NCBI GenBank assembly: GCA_017470045.1
Contig: JAFUFG010000002.1
Coordinates: forward strand, 1-49,309
DNA length: 49,309 bases
Direction: 5' to 3'
Origin: Bacilli bacterium
Lineage (GTDB): Bacteria; Bacillota_I; Bacilli_A; RF39; UBA660
This document shows positions 34,174 to 42,830 of the stretch, in pieces; position 1 is the first letter of the stretch; every line of letters starts with the position of its first letter. A model generated the notes under the pieces. The model worked only from the letters and a program-made list of their open reading frames with translations, ran no database searches and had not been told where the DNA came from. The translations under genes and the position numbers were made by a program.

Positions 34174-36570
34174 TCATTTCTTCAATAAAGTAGTGTACTG
34201 AATTCCACTTCCATCTATCATCTTATTTCCATTAGATATGGTATTCCCTAATGGAATATCAGATACTTTTATTTGTTTTTCTCCACGTCTAGTATATATC
34301 TGAATTATATCACTATCTATACAAGAGAACACTGAATGAACGTCATCTGTTTTATCCATCTTCATCATAGTCATACCAGCTTGACCTCTCTTACCAGTTT
34401 CAACTATCTTTAGATCTATCTTATTAATAAATCCTTTTTGAGTGATCATAACAAGATATTTATCTTCAGGATACAAACATATCATTCCATTCGCTTTATG
34501 AGTATTAGTAGATATCCCAATGTTCCCTTTTGTACTTCTATTCAATAATGGAGCATTAGTACCATTTAACTTTAATACTCGATTTCTATTATATAAAATA
34601 GTATCATTATATGGATTCATGGGTAATATTGTTATTACACTATCGCCCTCGTTTAATTTAGTATACATTAATCCAGATACAGGAATATTAAAGAGCTCGT
34701 TAATCTTAATTCTCTTAAATAATCCTTCTTCAGTAAGTATAAAGAAATTGCATTCTGTATTATCTTCTTTAAACAAATTATCTAAATACTTCAAATCTGA
34801 TTCAGGAAGAATAACACATATTCCTTCACCTACATATTTTTTAACCAAGTATCTAATATCTGTACCATTAGATCCTTTATTGACAAATGGAATTTTTGAT
34901 ACTGGAATACTATACACTTTACCTAATTTACCAAACAATAGCAAATTATCAATATTATCTACAAGAGAACTATAGATTGCTCTGTCATCTTTAAGCCCTA
35001 AAGATTTATCAGTCTGGTCCAATTTCTTAATAAAACCTTTCTCAGTCACTACTATTCTAAATATTCCTTTAGGAATATTCTGGGCTTCTTCTAATGTAAT
35101 AATCTTACTACGTCTAGGGCAACCATAATTCTTCTTAATTTCTAGCAGTTCTTCTTTGATGATATTATAAACACCTTCGCCATGGACTGCTTTCTTAAAG
35201 TAATCTGCAGATAATCTATCTAATTCATCATACTCATCTTGATACTTCTTCAGATTACCAAGACTAAGTTTGTATATAGGAGTACTAAGTAATTCTCTAC
35301 ACTGTACATCAGTTGTTTTAGGAAGTAACTTCATCATTGCTTGAACTATCTCTTGCAGTTCAGAAGCTTTTTGTTTTCTAATAAGATTGATAACTTTATC
35401 AAGTTTACCAGAAGTAAGTACGTATATATACAACCATAACTTATGCATTCTAGTTTTAATCTCTTTAAGTTTAGCAGAATACAGTCTCATCTTTATTCTC
35501 TTTCTAAACTCAATGAAATTTAGAATGTACTGTTTATAGTTCATCAATACAGGTCTATCTTCAAAGAATAATCTGCAATCTACACTAGTAGTCTTCTCCA
35601 AGTCTGTAGAACTGAATAATACATTCTTTACAAACTCAGGATCAGATCCTTTCTTTAAAACTATCTGAGCTTTAAAATCTTCTTTGCCTGTTTTAAAGTC
35701 TACACTAGTCTGATGTAGAATATCTACTACTTGTGGTAAAACATTAGATTCTTTTAGTTTCTCAATCTTATCTTTTATACCTTCAAATGCTACAGCATTG
35801 GGTAATGTGGTTACTATAAGAACAGGCCTACCTTTGATCTCTTCTGTGGTAATCTTAGCTCTAGTCTTGAACTTACCCATACCAGTTTCAGATATCTTTT
35901 TAAAGTCTGCTGCTATAATATCACTACCTTGACAATCATCAGGAATTAATACCACATCAGCATTAGGATTATCTATCAATCTAATAGTAGCATCTATAAC
36001 TTCATTAATATTATGAGACGGAACTTGTGCTCTCAATCCAACACCAATTGAAGATGTACCGTTAATTAATAATAAAGGAACTTTAATAGGAAGATACTTT
36101 GGCTCTTTTAATTCGAATGCATAATTATCTATCCAATCAATAGAACTTCTGCTTTCATCAATATCTGCAAAGATAGCATCCATTGTGAATTTGGATAATG
36201 CCATCTCAGTATAACGATAGGCCGATGCTCCTTTAATACCACGTTTGATATTACCAAGACCACCTTGACCTTTTATAAGAGGAACATAGTTTTGAAACCA
36301 GTTAGATAATCTAGCACCAGCTTCATATGTACTAGTATCTCCATGAGGAGAATACTTATACAATACAGTACCAACCATAGAAGCAGATTTAACTGTAACC
36401 TGTCTTCTAGTCTGAGGAAAATCATTGTATAAGCAATACAATATTTTTCTATGAATTGGTTTCAATCCATCAATATATGGTAAGGCTCTATTAGTATAAA
36501 CTTCTTTAGCATAAGTAATCATATCCTGATTGGATTGAATTACTATATTAGACTCAAGAATATTTTCCAT
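34174..36570 (-). CDS. Type IIA topoisomerase subunit A (ParC/GyrA-like)
   Basis: DNA cleavage-religation subunit of gyrase or topoisomerase IV. The breakage-reunion domain starts with YTNRALPYIDGLKPIHRKIL (21-44), then the winged-helix segment SASMVGTVLYKYSPHGDTST and the catalytic Tyr120 in AYRYTEMALS, the same position as in E. coli ParC. A C-terminal domain of repeated strands (VTEKGFIKKL; ITQKGFINKIDLK; TRRGEKQIKV) forms a beta-pinwheel; I see no classical GyrA box, which favours topoisomerase IV-like activity. 798 aa is within the family range. The ATPase (B) subunit is not in this window. Confidence 0.92.
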   Translation of the reverse strand: MENILESNIVIQSNQDMITYAKEVYTNRALPYIDGLKPIHRKILYCLYNDFPQTRRQVTVKSASMVGTVLYKYSPHGDTSTYEAGARLSNWFQNYVPLIKGQGGLGNIKRGIKGASAYRYTEMALSKFTMDAIFADIDESRSSIDWIDNYAFELKEPKYLPIKVPLLLINGTSSIGVGLRAQVPSHNINEVIDATIRLIDNPNADVVLIPDDCQGSDIIAADFKKISETGMGKFKTRAKITTEEIKGRPVLIVTTLPNAVAFEGIKDKIEKLKESNVLPQVVDILHQTSVDFKTGKEDFKAQIVLKKGSDPEFVKNVLFSSTDLEKTTSVDCRLFFEDRPVLMNYKQYILNFIEFRKRIKMRLYSAKLKEIKTRMHKLWLYIYVLTSGKLDKVINLIRKQKASELQEIVQAMMKLLPKTTDVQCRELLSTPIYKLSLGNLKKYQDEYDELDRLSADYFKKAVHGEGVYNIIKEELLEIKKNYGCPRRSKIITLEEAQNIPKGIFRIVVTEKGFIKKLDQTDKSLGLKDDRAIYSSLVDNIDNLLLFGKLGKVYSIPVSKIPFVNKGSNGTDIRYLVKKYVGEGICVILPESDLKYLDNLFKEDNTECNFFILTEEGLFKRIKINELFNIPVSGLMYTKLNEGDSVITILPMNPYNDTILYNRNRVLKLNGTNAPLLNRSTKGNIGISTNTHKANGMICLYPEDKYLVMITQKGFINKIDLKIVETGKRGQAGMTMMKMDKTDDVHSVFSCIDSDIIQIYTRRGEKQIKVSDIPLGNTISNGNKMIDGSGIQYTTLLKK

Positions 36571-36584
36571 TAGATTTATCCCTC

Positions 36585-37013
36585 TTAATCTTTAAAGTTT
36601 AAACAAATCTTTAATTTCTCATATAATTCTTTTTGTAATCTTTCTTCATCATATTCTACTACTTCTTTAATTACATTAAATATATCACTAATACCACCAG
36701 CGGTCTCTTTATCATCACTTATTTCAATTCTCGGAAATTCGAATGTAGACTGTTCAGATATGGTTTTATAGTCATAATCATGAATAAAGATGTAATATTT
36801 ACTACCATATTTACAAACTCTGTACATTACATTATGACTTTTATTTCTACCACGATTATCTTTCTCAGATTGGTATTTAGCAGTAGTCATAAAATCATCT
36901 TCATCACTACTACATCTTTTCCATTTAACATATCTTTTTGTAGTCAATCGAAATAATTCATTTACTATTATAGATTTAAAATTTTCTAAACTCTTTTCAT
37001 CTTTAAAAAACAT
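36585..37013 (-). CDS. Hypothetical protein of the T-x-x-x-W paralogous family, 142 aa
   Basis: Layout: helix (SIIVNELFRLTTKRYVKWKR), variable acidic part, strand (YRVCKYGSKYYIFIHDYDYK), then ISDIFNVIKEVVEYDEERLQ. The same order recurs in the proteins at 38007-38474, 41270-41653, 42805-43221 and 45766-46296, suggesting a phage-specific paralogous family. No catalytic residues recognised. RBS AAGGAGG; consensus promoter upstream; 14 nt before the topoisomerase start. Confidence 0.6.
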   Translation of the reverse strand: MFFKDEKSLENFKSIIVNELFRLTTKRYVKWKRCSSDEDDFMTTAKYQSEKDNRGRNKSHNVMYRVCKYGSKYYIFIHDYDYKTISEQSTFEFPRIEISDDKETAGGISDIFNVIKEVVEYDEERLQKELYEKLKICLNFKD

Positions 37014-37052
37014 AATACAGGCCTCCTTGAAATTAATTATACTATATTGTAA

Positions 37053-37070
37053 TCATTATTATAATATATC
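37053..37070 (-). promoter_or_regulatory. Candidate promoter for the 36585/topoisomerase unit
   Basis: Minus-strand GATATATTATAATAATGA with TATAAT at 37058-37063; among the best matches. Confidence 0.5.
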
Positions 37071-37086
37071 ATTTAAAAGTAAATTG

Positions 37087-37112
37087 GTAGTGACCGATTA
37101 ATCGGTCACTAC
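37087..37112 (-). terminator. 26-bp perfect palindrome
   Basis: Arms GTAGTGACCGATT / AATCGGTCACTAC, loop UUAA, after the stop of the 37119-37613 gene. Confidence 0.7.
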
Positions 37113-37118
37113 TTTGTT

Positions 37119-37613
37119 TTAATCTACCAATTTATAATTAATATAATATTCACCCTGTTTATAATCATTAGCGTGGAATATACGTTTATGATTACATCTA
37201 ACATTTTTATCTCTTTTCTCTTTATAGAGATTAAGGTTATTACTATTCATAATACATAGTTCTCCACATAGATTACATTTAACAATATAATCTCTAGTAT
37301 AGTAAGTTAAAGAAGGTTTCTCTTTTTTAGATTTCTTAAAGAAAAATCCGACTACTGTATACTTACCTCTAATGATTCCAATATTCTTATACGGACTTTG
37401 TTTAAAATAAATCTTTCTTTTTGGTTTAACTTTAATAGTATCTTTTGTACATTCACATTTAGTATCTTCAATATCTTGTAGAGACATTTTACATGTAGTA
37501 CCACACTCCAGACACTGTACTTTGTAAATAGATTTTCTGGGAATCTTAGATGTAAAAATTAATTTTAGTACCTTATACCCATTAATAATGGTACCAACAG
37601 AAATTCTTTGCAC
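37119..37613 (-). CDS. Protein with two zinc-knuckle modules, 164 aa
   Basis: Two copies of the layout GxxxxxxYxVxxF...(Y)xVxCxxCG...C. The first is INGYKVLKLIF then YKVQCLECGTTCKM...CECT; the second is RGKYTVVGFFF then YIVKCNLCGELCIM...CNHK. Similar Cys arrangements precede AP2 or HNH domains in phage DNA-binding proteins, but neither domain follows here. Probably DNA-binding (inference). I choose GTG 37611-37613 because AGGAGG lies 10 nt upstream; the ATG at 37658 has no ribosome binding site. Confidence 0.6.
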   Translation of the reverse strand: MQRISVGTIINGYKVLKLIFTSKIPRKSIYKVQCLECGTTCKMSLQDIEDTKCECTKDTIKVKPKRKIYFKQSPYKNIGIIRGKYTVVGFFFKKSKKEKPSLTYYTRDYIVKCNLCGELCIMNSNNLNLYKEKRDKNVRCNHKRIFHANDYKQGEYYINYKLVD

Positions 37614-37688
37614 TTTAAGTCTACCTCCTATTAAAGTGATTAAAGGTATACTTTTCATTTATTAATAGGTTAAAAGTAAATAGTGAAT

Positions 37689-37718
37689 AAAAGTGGGAGT
37701 CATATGACTCCCACTTTT
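37689..37718 (-). terminator. 30-bp perfect palindrome containing a stop codon
   Basis: Centre CATATG; the TGA of the 37700-38014 gene is the loop region, so the last five codons form the 5' arm. Minus-strand tail ATTCACTATTTAC has no real U-tract beyond the arm itself (CTTTT). Confidence 0.65.
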
Positions 37719-38014
37719 GCTGCATATTGGGCAAGTTTATCTGTATCGATATATTCAGCTTTACTCTTAACTGATTCATATATAGCTTTATCAATACAGT
37801 TTTTTATACGCCTTGCTTGCCCTCCTTGTCTAAGTATCATTCCATTTTTATCACATAATGATACAAATATATCATTTTGAGTCATCATTAAATAAACTCC
37901 GTTTACTGTACAATCCAAATATATATTATCATAATTAGTCATTTTTATTTTATGATTTTTAATATTTGGAAGTAAAGTATTTAGCACGTAGTTGTCACTA
38001 AGTTTATTATCCAT
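37700..38014 (-). CDS. Hypothetical protein, 104 aa
   Basis: Small alpha/beta protein (NIYLDCTVNGVYLMMTQNDI), then a basic helical C-terminus (RQGGQARRIKNCIDKAIYES). Overlaps the end of the upstream gene by 8 nt, so coupled to it. Its last codons and stop lie inside the terminator palindrome. No family recognised. Confidence 0.6.
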   Translation of the reverse strand: MDNKLSDNYVLNTLLPNIKNHKIKMTNYDNIYLDCTVNGVYLMMTQNDIFVSLCDKNGMILRQGGQARRIKNCIDKAIYESVKSKAEYIDTDKLAQYAAKVGVI

Positions 38015-38474
38015 TAAAACCGACCTCTGTTAAAAATTTGTCTACAGCTCTAAGAATATATTCTTCTGCTAGGTTTTGCATTTTTTTATTTCGTTCTTCT
38101 TCTACTTTCATGATAGTTGACCATAGATTTTTTAAATATGTATTGGTTGCATAATCGGTATTAATGCTGTCAAAAACACACTCACATACTTGATCATAAG
38201 TTTTTTCTTCATCAGGTTTTTTAAATTTAAATATAGGCTGCGGACGTTTTGGTCTATTACAATATACATAAATAAATAATGTATATTTTCCAAACGTACC
38301 AGTACATCCAACATTTTCTGCTATCATTTTTAATTTAATTTCACCGGTTGCTGTAGTTATAGTAGCCAGTCTAACTTCATCTACAACATTCTCTTCATCA
38401 ATTGACCAGGAGATAACATAATCTCTAGTAGATTTCTGTAAATAATCAATGAATGATTCCAATCTTTTATCCAT
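38007..38474 (-). CDS. Hypothetical protein of the T-x-x-x-W paralogous family, 155 aa
   Basis: N-terminal FIDYLQKSTRDYVISWSIDE carries the family signature (hydrophobic helix, Thr, Trp about five residues later). A beta part with YTLFIYVYCN follows, then a long C-terminal helix (WSTIMKVEEERNKKMQNLAE). Unknown function. Confidence 0.6.
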   Translation of the reverse strand: MDKRLESFIDYLQKSTRDYVISWSIDEENVVDEVRLATITTATGEIKLKMIAENVGCTGTFGKYTLFIYVYCNRPKRPQPIFKFKKPDEEKTYDQVCECVFDSINTDYATNTYLKNLWSTIMKVEEERNKKMQNLAEEYILRAVDKFLTEVGFNG

Positions 38475-38497
38475 ATTAGCACCCCTTATCTAGTTAA

Positions 38498-39154
38498 TTA
38501 AAATATCGGCCTTTTACTATTAGGCCTATTTACTTTAATAGATTCTTTATCTATTTTCGCAATTGTATTTTGAATTTCTTTCTTGGTTCTTTTTTGAACT
38601 CCCGTATAATCTTCAATTAAAGATCTTAAAATATTATCCCCTGTTCTTATGCTAGTAGTAGGAGATAATGTGTTATCTATGATTTTATCTATTAATAATA
38701 GATTATCATAATAAGCTTTAATAAGTTTAATGTATATATACTTTAATACAGGTTGTAATTCTTCATTTTTAATAAACTGCATCTTATGAACTAATTCTCC
38801 ATAAGCAGAAACACGTTTAATCATAAGATTAGCATATATTTTAGGGTTTGTTTTAGTATCATCTAATACAGATGTTGGCATTGTGATAACAATCATTAAA
38901 TCTTCTTGCTGTAAGTAAACAGTCATGATGCCTTCATACCCAACAGCCCTATAAATGATATTAATACCCTTATTAGCAAACTCCTCTAAATCTTTATCAA
39001 GTTCATCTAATAAAAGTTTTATTCTTTCTATATCAGAAAGATTTGTTAAATGATTTATATTTGCTAATAACAAACCATCATTTAACGGTGATTGTGGTTT
39101 TCTTTTACTATACCCATCAACATTGGGTCTAGGTAGTCTTTTAGGTATTTCCAT
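38498..39154 (-). CDS. Hypothetical helical protein, 218 aa
   Basis: Proline/arginine-rich start (MEIPKRLPRPNVDGYSKRKP), then helices (SDIERIKLLLDELDKDLEEF) and a basic C-terminus with QKRTKKEIQNTIAKIDKE. RBS AAGGAGG, consensus promoter upstream. No family recognised. Confidence 0.65.
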   Translation of the reverse strand: MEIPKRLPRPNVDGYSKRKPQSPLNDGLLLANINHLTNLSDIERIKLLLDELDKDLEEFANKGINIIYRAVGYEGIMTVYLQQEDLMIVITMPTSVLDDTKTNPKIYANLMIKRVSAYGELVHKMQFIKNEELQPVLKYIYIKLIKAYYDNLLLIDKIIDNTLSPTTSIRTGDNILRSLIEDYTGVQKRTKKEIQNTIAKIDKESIKVNRPNSKRPIF

Positions 39155-39187
39155 AATTTGCCTCCTTAATATAATTATATTGTAATA

Positions 39188-39204
39188 CCAGTATTATAAT
39201 ATAC
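39188..39204 (-). promoter_or_regulatory. Candidate promoter for the 37700-39154 unit
   Basis: Minus-strand GTATATTATAATACTGG with TATAAT at 39193-39198. Confidence 0.5.
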
Positions 39205-39227
39205 AAAAGAAAATAAATTTAATAGAT

Positions 39228-39253
39228 ACCGTAGAGGGATATCCCTCTACGGT
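39228..39253 (-). terminator. 26-bp perfect palindrome after the dUTPase gene
   Basis: Arms ACCGTAGAGGGAT / ATCCCTCTACGGT (AUAU loop), 11 nt after the stop. Confidence 0.7.
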
Positions 39254-39264
39254 GTATTTGGTCT

Positions 39265-40332
39265 TTATTGTACAAGAATAGCATGCAATTCTTCTAAATC
39301 TTTATAGTTAGTACAGGTTTGAATTTTATAATCTATTTTTTTAATCTGGTCATTATGTCCTTTTTCTTTCAAGTCAGAAACTTTGAGGTAATAATCATAG
39401 AATAATTTTTGAATAAGTTTATCATTATAATCATTCTCAGGAATATCACATTTTTCCAAAGCTTTAAACAATTTCCTACTACACTCCATAAAATCGCATG
39501 CGATATATCTATCTTTAATTTTATTTTTAATATCTTCGATATTACTAATTTCAGGAGTAATATTTTTGCATTGCGTAATAAAATGACACACATCATTTAA
39601 ATCATAATGAGACCCATATTTAATAATATCACCTATTAATGAGTTATAAATATCAAGATCTGTAGTAAGAAATTTACTAGGATAAATTTTTGGAGCATTA
39701 ATTAAAAAAGTTTTATTAGCCATATCATATAATCTTTCATACTTATTTATTTCTACATAGTCCGCTGTATTTAAATTTTCAATTTCAGGTAAGTCTTCTT
39801 TGTCGCTAGGCATTTTGGTAACTTCTTCTTGTTTATCAGTACTACCAAATCCGCCATTTCTAGTACCGGTAGCATTATCATCTTCTACTTTGAAATACGG
39901 AAGAATGATACCCTGAGCAATAGCATCTCCAGTTTCAAAAGATATAGCATATGAAACTCTATTGGTTGAAGCTAAAGGAACCATTATATTACCTTCATTT
40001 TCAGCATCTTTATAATCATAATCTATAATACCTAGATTATTTGTCATAGTATATCCACGTTTAACACAACTGCTTCTAGGACAGAGCATTAAAAAATATC
40101 CTTCTTCTAATATTACTTTAATACCAGTAGGAATTAAAGTTGTCTTATAAGAAACAATAGTAACATCCATAGGTGTTACAAAATCATAACCACAACTTCC
40201 AGTAGTAGAACGTTTAGGAAGTTGAATATTATCATATGCTTCTTTAATTTTATTATCTTCATCATTTTCAAATATACCACATTTAATCAAGTCCTTTTTA
40301 AATGCATCAAAACTTACTTTCTCAAATTTCAT
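39265..40332 (-). CDS. dut: dUTPase with unknown C-terminal domain
   Basis: Hydrolyses dUTP to dUMP, keeping uracil out of phage DNA. All five trimeric-dUTPase motifs are present: TTGSCGYDF (43-51), PRSS (85-88), NLGIIDYDY (99-107), GDAIAQGII (135-143) and RNGGFGSTDK (158-167). A linker rich in charged residues (EEVTKMPSDKEDLPEIE) leads to ~185 extra helical residues (DIYNSLIGDIIKYGSHYDLN; KLFKALEKCDIPENDYNDKL) with no family I know. Classical dUTPases end at ~150 aa, so this is a fusion. The start overlaps the upstream gene by 11 nt. Confidence 0.88.
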   Translation of the reverse strand: MKFEKVSFDAFKKDLIKCGIFENDEDNKIKEAYDNIQLPKRSTTGSCGYDFVTPMDVTIVSYKTTLIPTGIKVILEEGYFLMLCPRSSCVKRGYTMTNNLGIIDYDYKDAENEGNIMVPLASTNRVSYAISFETGDAIAQGIILPYFKVEDDNATGTRNGGFGSTDKQEEVTKMPSDKEDLPEIENLNTADYVEINKYERLYDMANKTFLINAPKIYPSKFLTTDLDIYNSLIGDIIKYGSHYDLNDVCHFITQCKNITPEISNIEDIKNKIKDRYIACDFMECSRKLFKALEKCDIPENDYNDKLIQKLFYDYYLKVSDLKEKGHNDQIKKIDYKIQTCTNYKDLEELHAILVQ

Positions 40333-40759
40333 TTTTATTTTCCTCCATTGGTGTTAATAATATAGCTAATTTAATACTTTCTGATTTTTGACAAGCAAAA
40401 GTTTTAATTAATGATATAAGCCTTATATAGATAGTATAATAAACATTTTTATATTTAGTATACATATCGATATCTTTTAATGTATCTGTGTCTATATAAA
40501 GCACATAATTAATACATTTAAAATACAATATTAATTTATTTAATATATCTTCACTATCCGGATTATCAAAATTAATACTATTTAGTATATCTCTTAATTC
40601 TTTTAATTTTGTAAAATGAATCAAATCTGTAATTTCCACATGAAGTAAATTTACAAATTTGTAATCAGGATCCATAAAATGGTCATTTTCGTGTCTTAGT
40701 TCATTTGAAAGATAAAATATATCTTTTAATGTTTTACCTTTTATAAAATCTGGTATCAT
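40322..40759 (-). CDS. Hypothetical protein upstream of dut, 145 aa
   Basis: Helical, Ile/Asp-rich (LLHVEITDLIHFTKLKELRD; YTIYIRLISLIKTFACQKSE). Start chosen at ATG 40757-40759 behind GGAAGTG; an in-frame ATG 15 nt earlier has no ribosome binding site. Overlaps dut by 11 nt, so translation of dut is coupled to it. It resembles the C-terminal extension of the dUTPase in length and helix content only. Confidence 0.6.
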   Translation of the reverse strand: MIPDFIKGKTLKDIFYLSNELRHENDHFMDPDYKFVNLLHVEITDLIHFTKLKELRDILNSINFDNPDSEDILNKLILYFKCINYVLYIDTDTLKDIDMYTKYKNVYYTIYIRLISLIKTFACQKSESIKLAILLTPMEENKNEI

Positions 40760-40815
40760 TTTAATCACTTCCATAATATAATTATTTAGAATTTAAAGAT
40801 TTTATTTTAATTATG

Positions 40816-41253
40816 TCATACATCAATATCTAAACCTAATAATTGTTTACATTTTTCTTTATATGCAGTTAATTTTAAATCTTCGCAAATATTATATATT
40901 GGGTATTCTAATAATTCTTTAACAGTTATTATAGATGACTTATATTCATTTATCTCTTTTCTATTTAAACATTTTAATTCATTTTCAGCTTCTTCTAAGT
41001 TATCGTAGCATAAACCTAAATCAGTTATAAGTATACTCATTGTTGTAATAGAAGTTTCCCTATTATTAATAATAGTGACTCGTTTATTATTTTCATATCT
41101 ATAAGTTTCACTAAGCAGCAATTCAAGCTTTATATTATAATAATCATTTTCATTTTTATAAATCAAAATATTTGATATGATTATTTTAAAAATCGCTTTA
41201 AATTCACCATCAACAATATAAACTATATCGTTTATAGCAAAACTAGTTTTCAT
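40816..41253 (-). CDS. Hypothetical protein of the YKE(K/R)C paralogous family, 145 aa
   Basis: N-terminal small beta domain (FAINDIVYIVDGEFKAIFKI), then the shared C-terminal module VKELLEYPIYNICEDLKLTA followed by YKEKCKQLLGLDID. The same C-terminus occurs at 44701-45195, 45207-45653 and in a remnant at 45667-45720. Function unknown. Confidence 0.6.
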   Translation of the reverse strand: MKTSFAINDIVYIVDGEFKAIFKIIISNILIYKNENDYYNIKLELLLSETYRYENNKRVTIINNRETSITTMSILITDLGLCYDNLEEAENELKCLNRKEINEYKSSIITVKELLEYPIYNICEDLKLTAYKEKCKQLLGLDIDV

Positions 41254-41269
41254 AATTTACTCTTCCTTT

Positions 41270-41653
41270 TTATTTATTATTTAAATACATATTAATGTAT
41301 TTATTAATCATAACGTCAGACTTGGAATACCTATTTATACATTCATGCATAATAATAGTATTCCATAATGTATTTAAATCTATTTCATCTCCATAATATT
41401 TTTTATAATAACCAGAATTATTTATTATATCTAAAGAATGTATAAACATAGTGTATCTATTTTCATTAATTCTATATATTTCTATTTGAACTGTAAGATC
41501 TTTATTATCAATAATATTACTAATAAAGCATTCACCTTCTTCAAATACAGAATCAAAGAGAATTTTCTTTTCATTATAATTCCAATATAATAAGGCGTTT
41601 TTTGTATCATAAATCAATTTATCAATAAGCTTATTTATATAATCATTTTTCAT
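41270..41653 (-). CDS. Hypothetical protein of the T-x-x-x-W paralogous family, 127 aa
   Basis: INKLIDKLIYDTKNALLYWN gives the family signature; then ECFISNIID, YTMFIHSLDI and a final LNTLWNTIIMHECINR. Start at ATG 41651-41653 after GGAGG, not the ATG 18 nt upstream, which lies within the ribosome binding site. No known function. Confidence 0.6.
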   Translation of the reverse strand: MKNDYINKLIDKLIYDTKNALLYWNYNEKKILFDSVFEEGECFISNIIDNKDLTVQIEIYRINENRYTMFIHSLDIINNSGYYKKYYGDEIDLNTLWNTIIMHECINRYSKSDVMINKYINMYLNNK

Positions 41654-41667
41654 AGTTAATATATCCT

Positions 41668-41682
41668 CCATTATTATAATAC
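41668..41682 (-). promoter_or_regulatory. Candidate promoter upstream of the 41270-41653 gene
   Basis: Minus-strand GTATTATAATAATGG; it almost touches the GGAGG of the gene, so the leader would be very short. Confidence 0.35.
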
Positions 41683-41693
41683 AAATATTATTT

Positions 41694-41720
41694 TTAATAA
41701 CCTATTTTATTGTATAGCAT
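41694..41720 (-). CDS. Possible 8-codon leader peptide (MLYNKIGY)
   Basis: ATG 41718-41720 lies 6 nt after AAAGGAG, and TAA is reached after 8 codons. It is downstream of a consensus promoter (41749-41765) and upstream of the 41270-41653 gene. It may be an upstream reading frame that sets downstream translation, or chance. Confidence 0.25.
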   Translation of the reverse strand: MLYNKIGY

Positions 41721-41748
41721 TTATTTCTCCTTTCATTTAATATAGTAA

Positions 41749-41765
41749 CTCATACTTATAATATC
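41749..41765 (-). promoter_or_regulatory. Candidate promoter after the SPFH gene
   Basis: Minus-strand GATATTATAAGTATGAG; good consensus match, drives the leader peptide and the 40322-41653 genes. Confidence 0.45.
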
Positions 41766-41777
41766 TATTTATATAAT

Positions 41778-42509
41778 TTATTGCCTAATAAGAAATGGTA
41801 AGTTTCTACCATCGCCCATATATGCGGGAAGTTTACCATCCCATTTATCAATAGCTTTTTCTTGTAATACCATTTCATTTAATGATTTTTGTTTAAGAGT
41901 TTGAGCTTCAGCATCTAATCTTGTTTTTTCTAAATCATATTTAGCTTTTAATGCTCCTTGTTCTGCAACCTTTTTAGCTTCAATAGCTTTATTATATTCA
42001 TCAGAAAAATCATGATTTGTAATTAACAAACTTTTTACATTAATTCCACTATTTTGAATTTTTAATATAAAAGAATCAGAAATCTTTTTAGATATTTCAG
42101 CTCTTTTTTCTACAAAAGATTCAATATTATATTCAGCAACTATAGTATTTACTATTTCAGACATTGTAGGTTTAATCAAAACATTTTCAAAATTAACACC
42201 ATAAGTTTTATAAATATTTCCAAGTTTATCTGGTTCTAATGTATAAATAAGAGTAGTTTCTACTTGAACAGTTTGCATATCTTTAGAACTTACTTCATGC
42301 TTAGCATTATATGTAACATCTCTTACACTCATTTTAATTACTCTATCTACAAATGGTAGTTTAAAATTAAAACCTTCATTCATTACATATTTAAATTCAC
42401 CAAGTCTAAGTACTACTCCTCGTTCACCTGTATCAATTATAGCAAAACATCCAGATCCAATTACTAAAATAAATGCTATAAGAACTAATAAACCTGCTAT
42501 TTTTTTCAT
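41778..42509 (-). CDS. SPFH/prohibitin (HflC-like) membrane protein, 243 aa
   Basis: One N-terminal TM helix (about 4-24: IAGLLVLIAFILVIGSGCFA), then an SPFH (band 7) domain starting IDTGERGVVLRLGEFKYVMN and including GFNFKLPFVDRVIKMSVR, VQVETTLIYTL and IVAEYNIESFVEKR, and a C-terminal coiled coil (EAKKVAEQGALKAKYDLEKT). Host relatives HflK/HflC scaffold membranes and restrain FtsH. A phage copy may protect phage proteins from FtsH or alter the membrane (inference). Start at ATG 42507-42509, 7 nt after GGTGG. The frame stays open upstream to 42791 and may be joined to the preceding gene by frameshifting. Confidence 0.8.
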   Translation of the reverse strand: MKKIAGLLVLIAFILVIGSGCFAIIDTGERGVVLRLGEFKYVMNEGFNFKLPFVDRVIKMSVRDVTYNAKHEVSSKDMQTVQVETTLIYTLEPDKLGNIYKTYGVNFENVLIKPTMSEIVNTIVAEYNIESFVEKRAEISKKISDSFILKIQNSGINVKSLLITNHDFSDEYNKAIEAKKVAEQGALKAKYDLEKTRLDAEAQTLKQKSLNEMVLQEKAIDKWDGKLPAYMGDGRNLPFLIRQ

Positions 42510-42830
42510 ATTATTACCACCTTCATTATGAATATCATCATGATTACTACTATTATCTTTAACTTTATCTTTAAAAAAATTTTCCCGTTTGTTACCTTTT
42601 AAATAATAATAATATTCTGCATTTTCATATTTAAATATTTCTTTACCAAAGACATTATTAATTTCATATCTAATTCCCATCATAGAATTAATATGACTTA
42701 ATGTGATATATATTAAATTACTATTATTAGTACATTGGCATATTGTTTTAAATACATTAAATGCATCAGTAGTAGTTTGTTCAGTTAACATATTATATTT
42801 GCTATCAATAAATTGATTTTGAGCACCATA
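42510..42830 (-). other. Frame continuation between an A10 run and the SPFH start
   Basis: In the SPFH frame, 42510-42830 encodes ~107 residues with no stop (YGAQNQFIDSKYNMLTEQTT; DAFNVFKTICQC...). DAFNVFKTI resembles the ISDIFNVIKEV end of the T-x-x-x-W family, so this is probably the missing second half of the 42805-43221 gene, displaced by one base at the A10 run 42831-42840. Confidence 0.5.
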
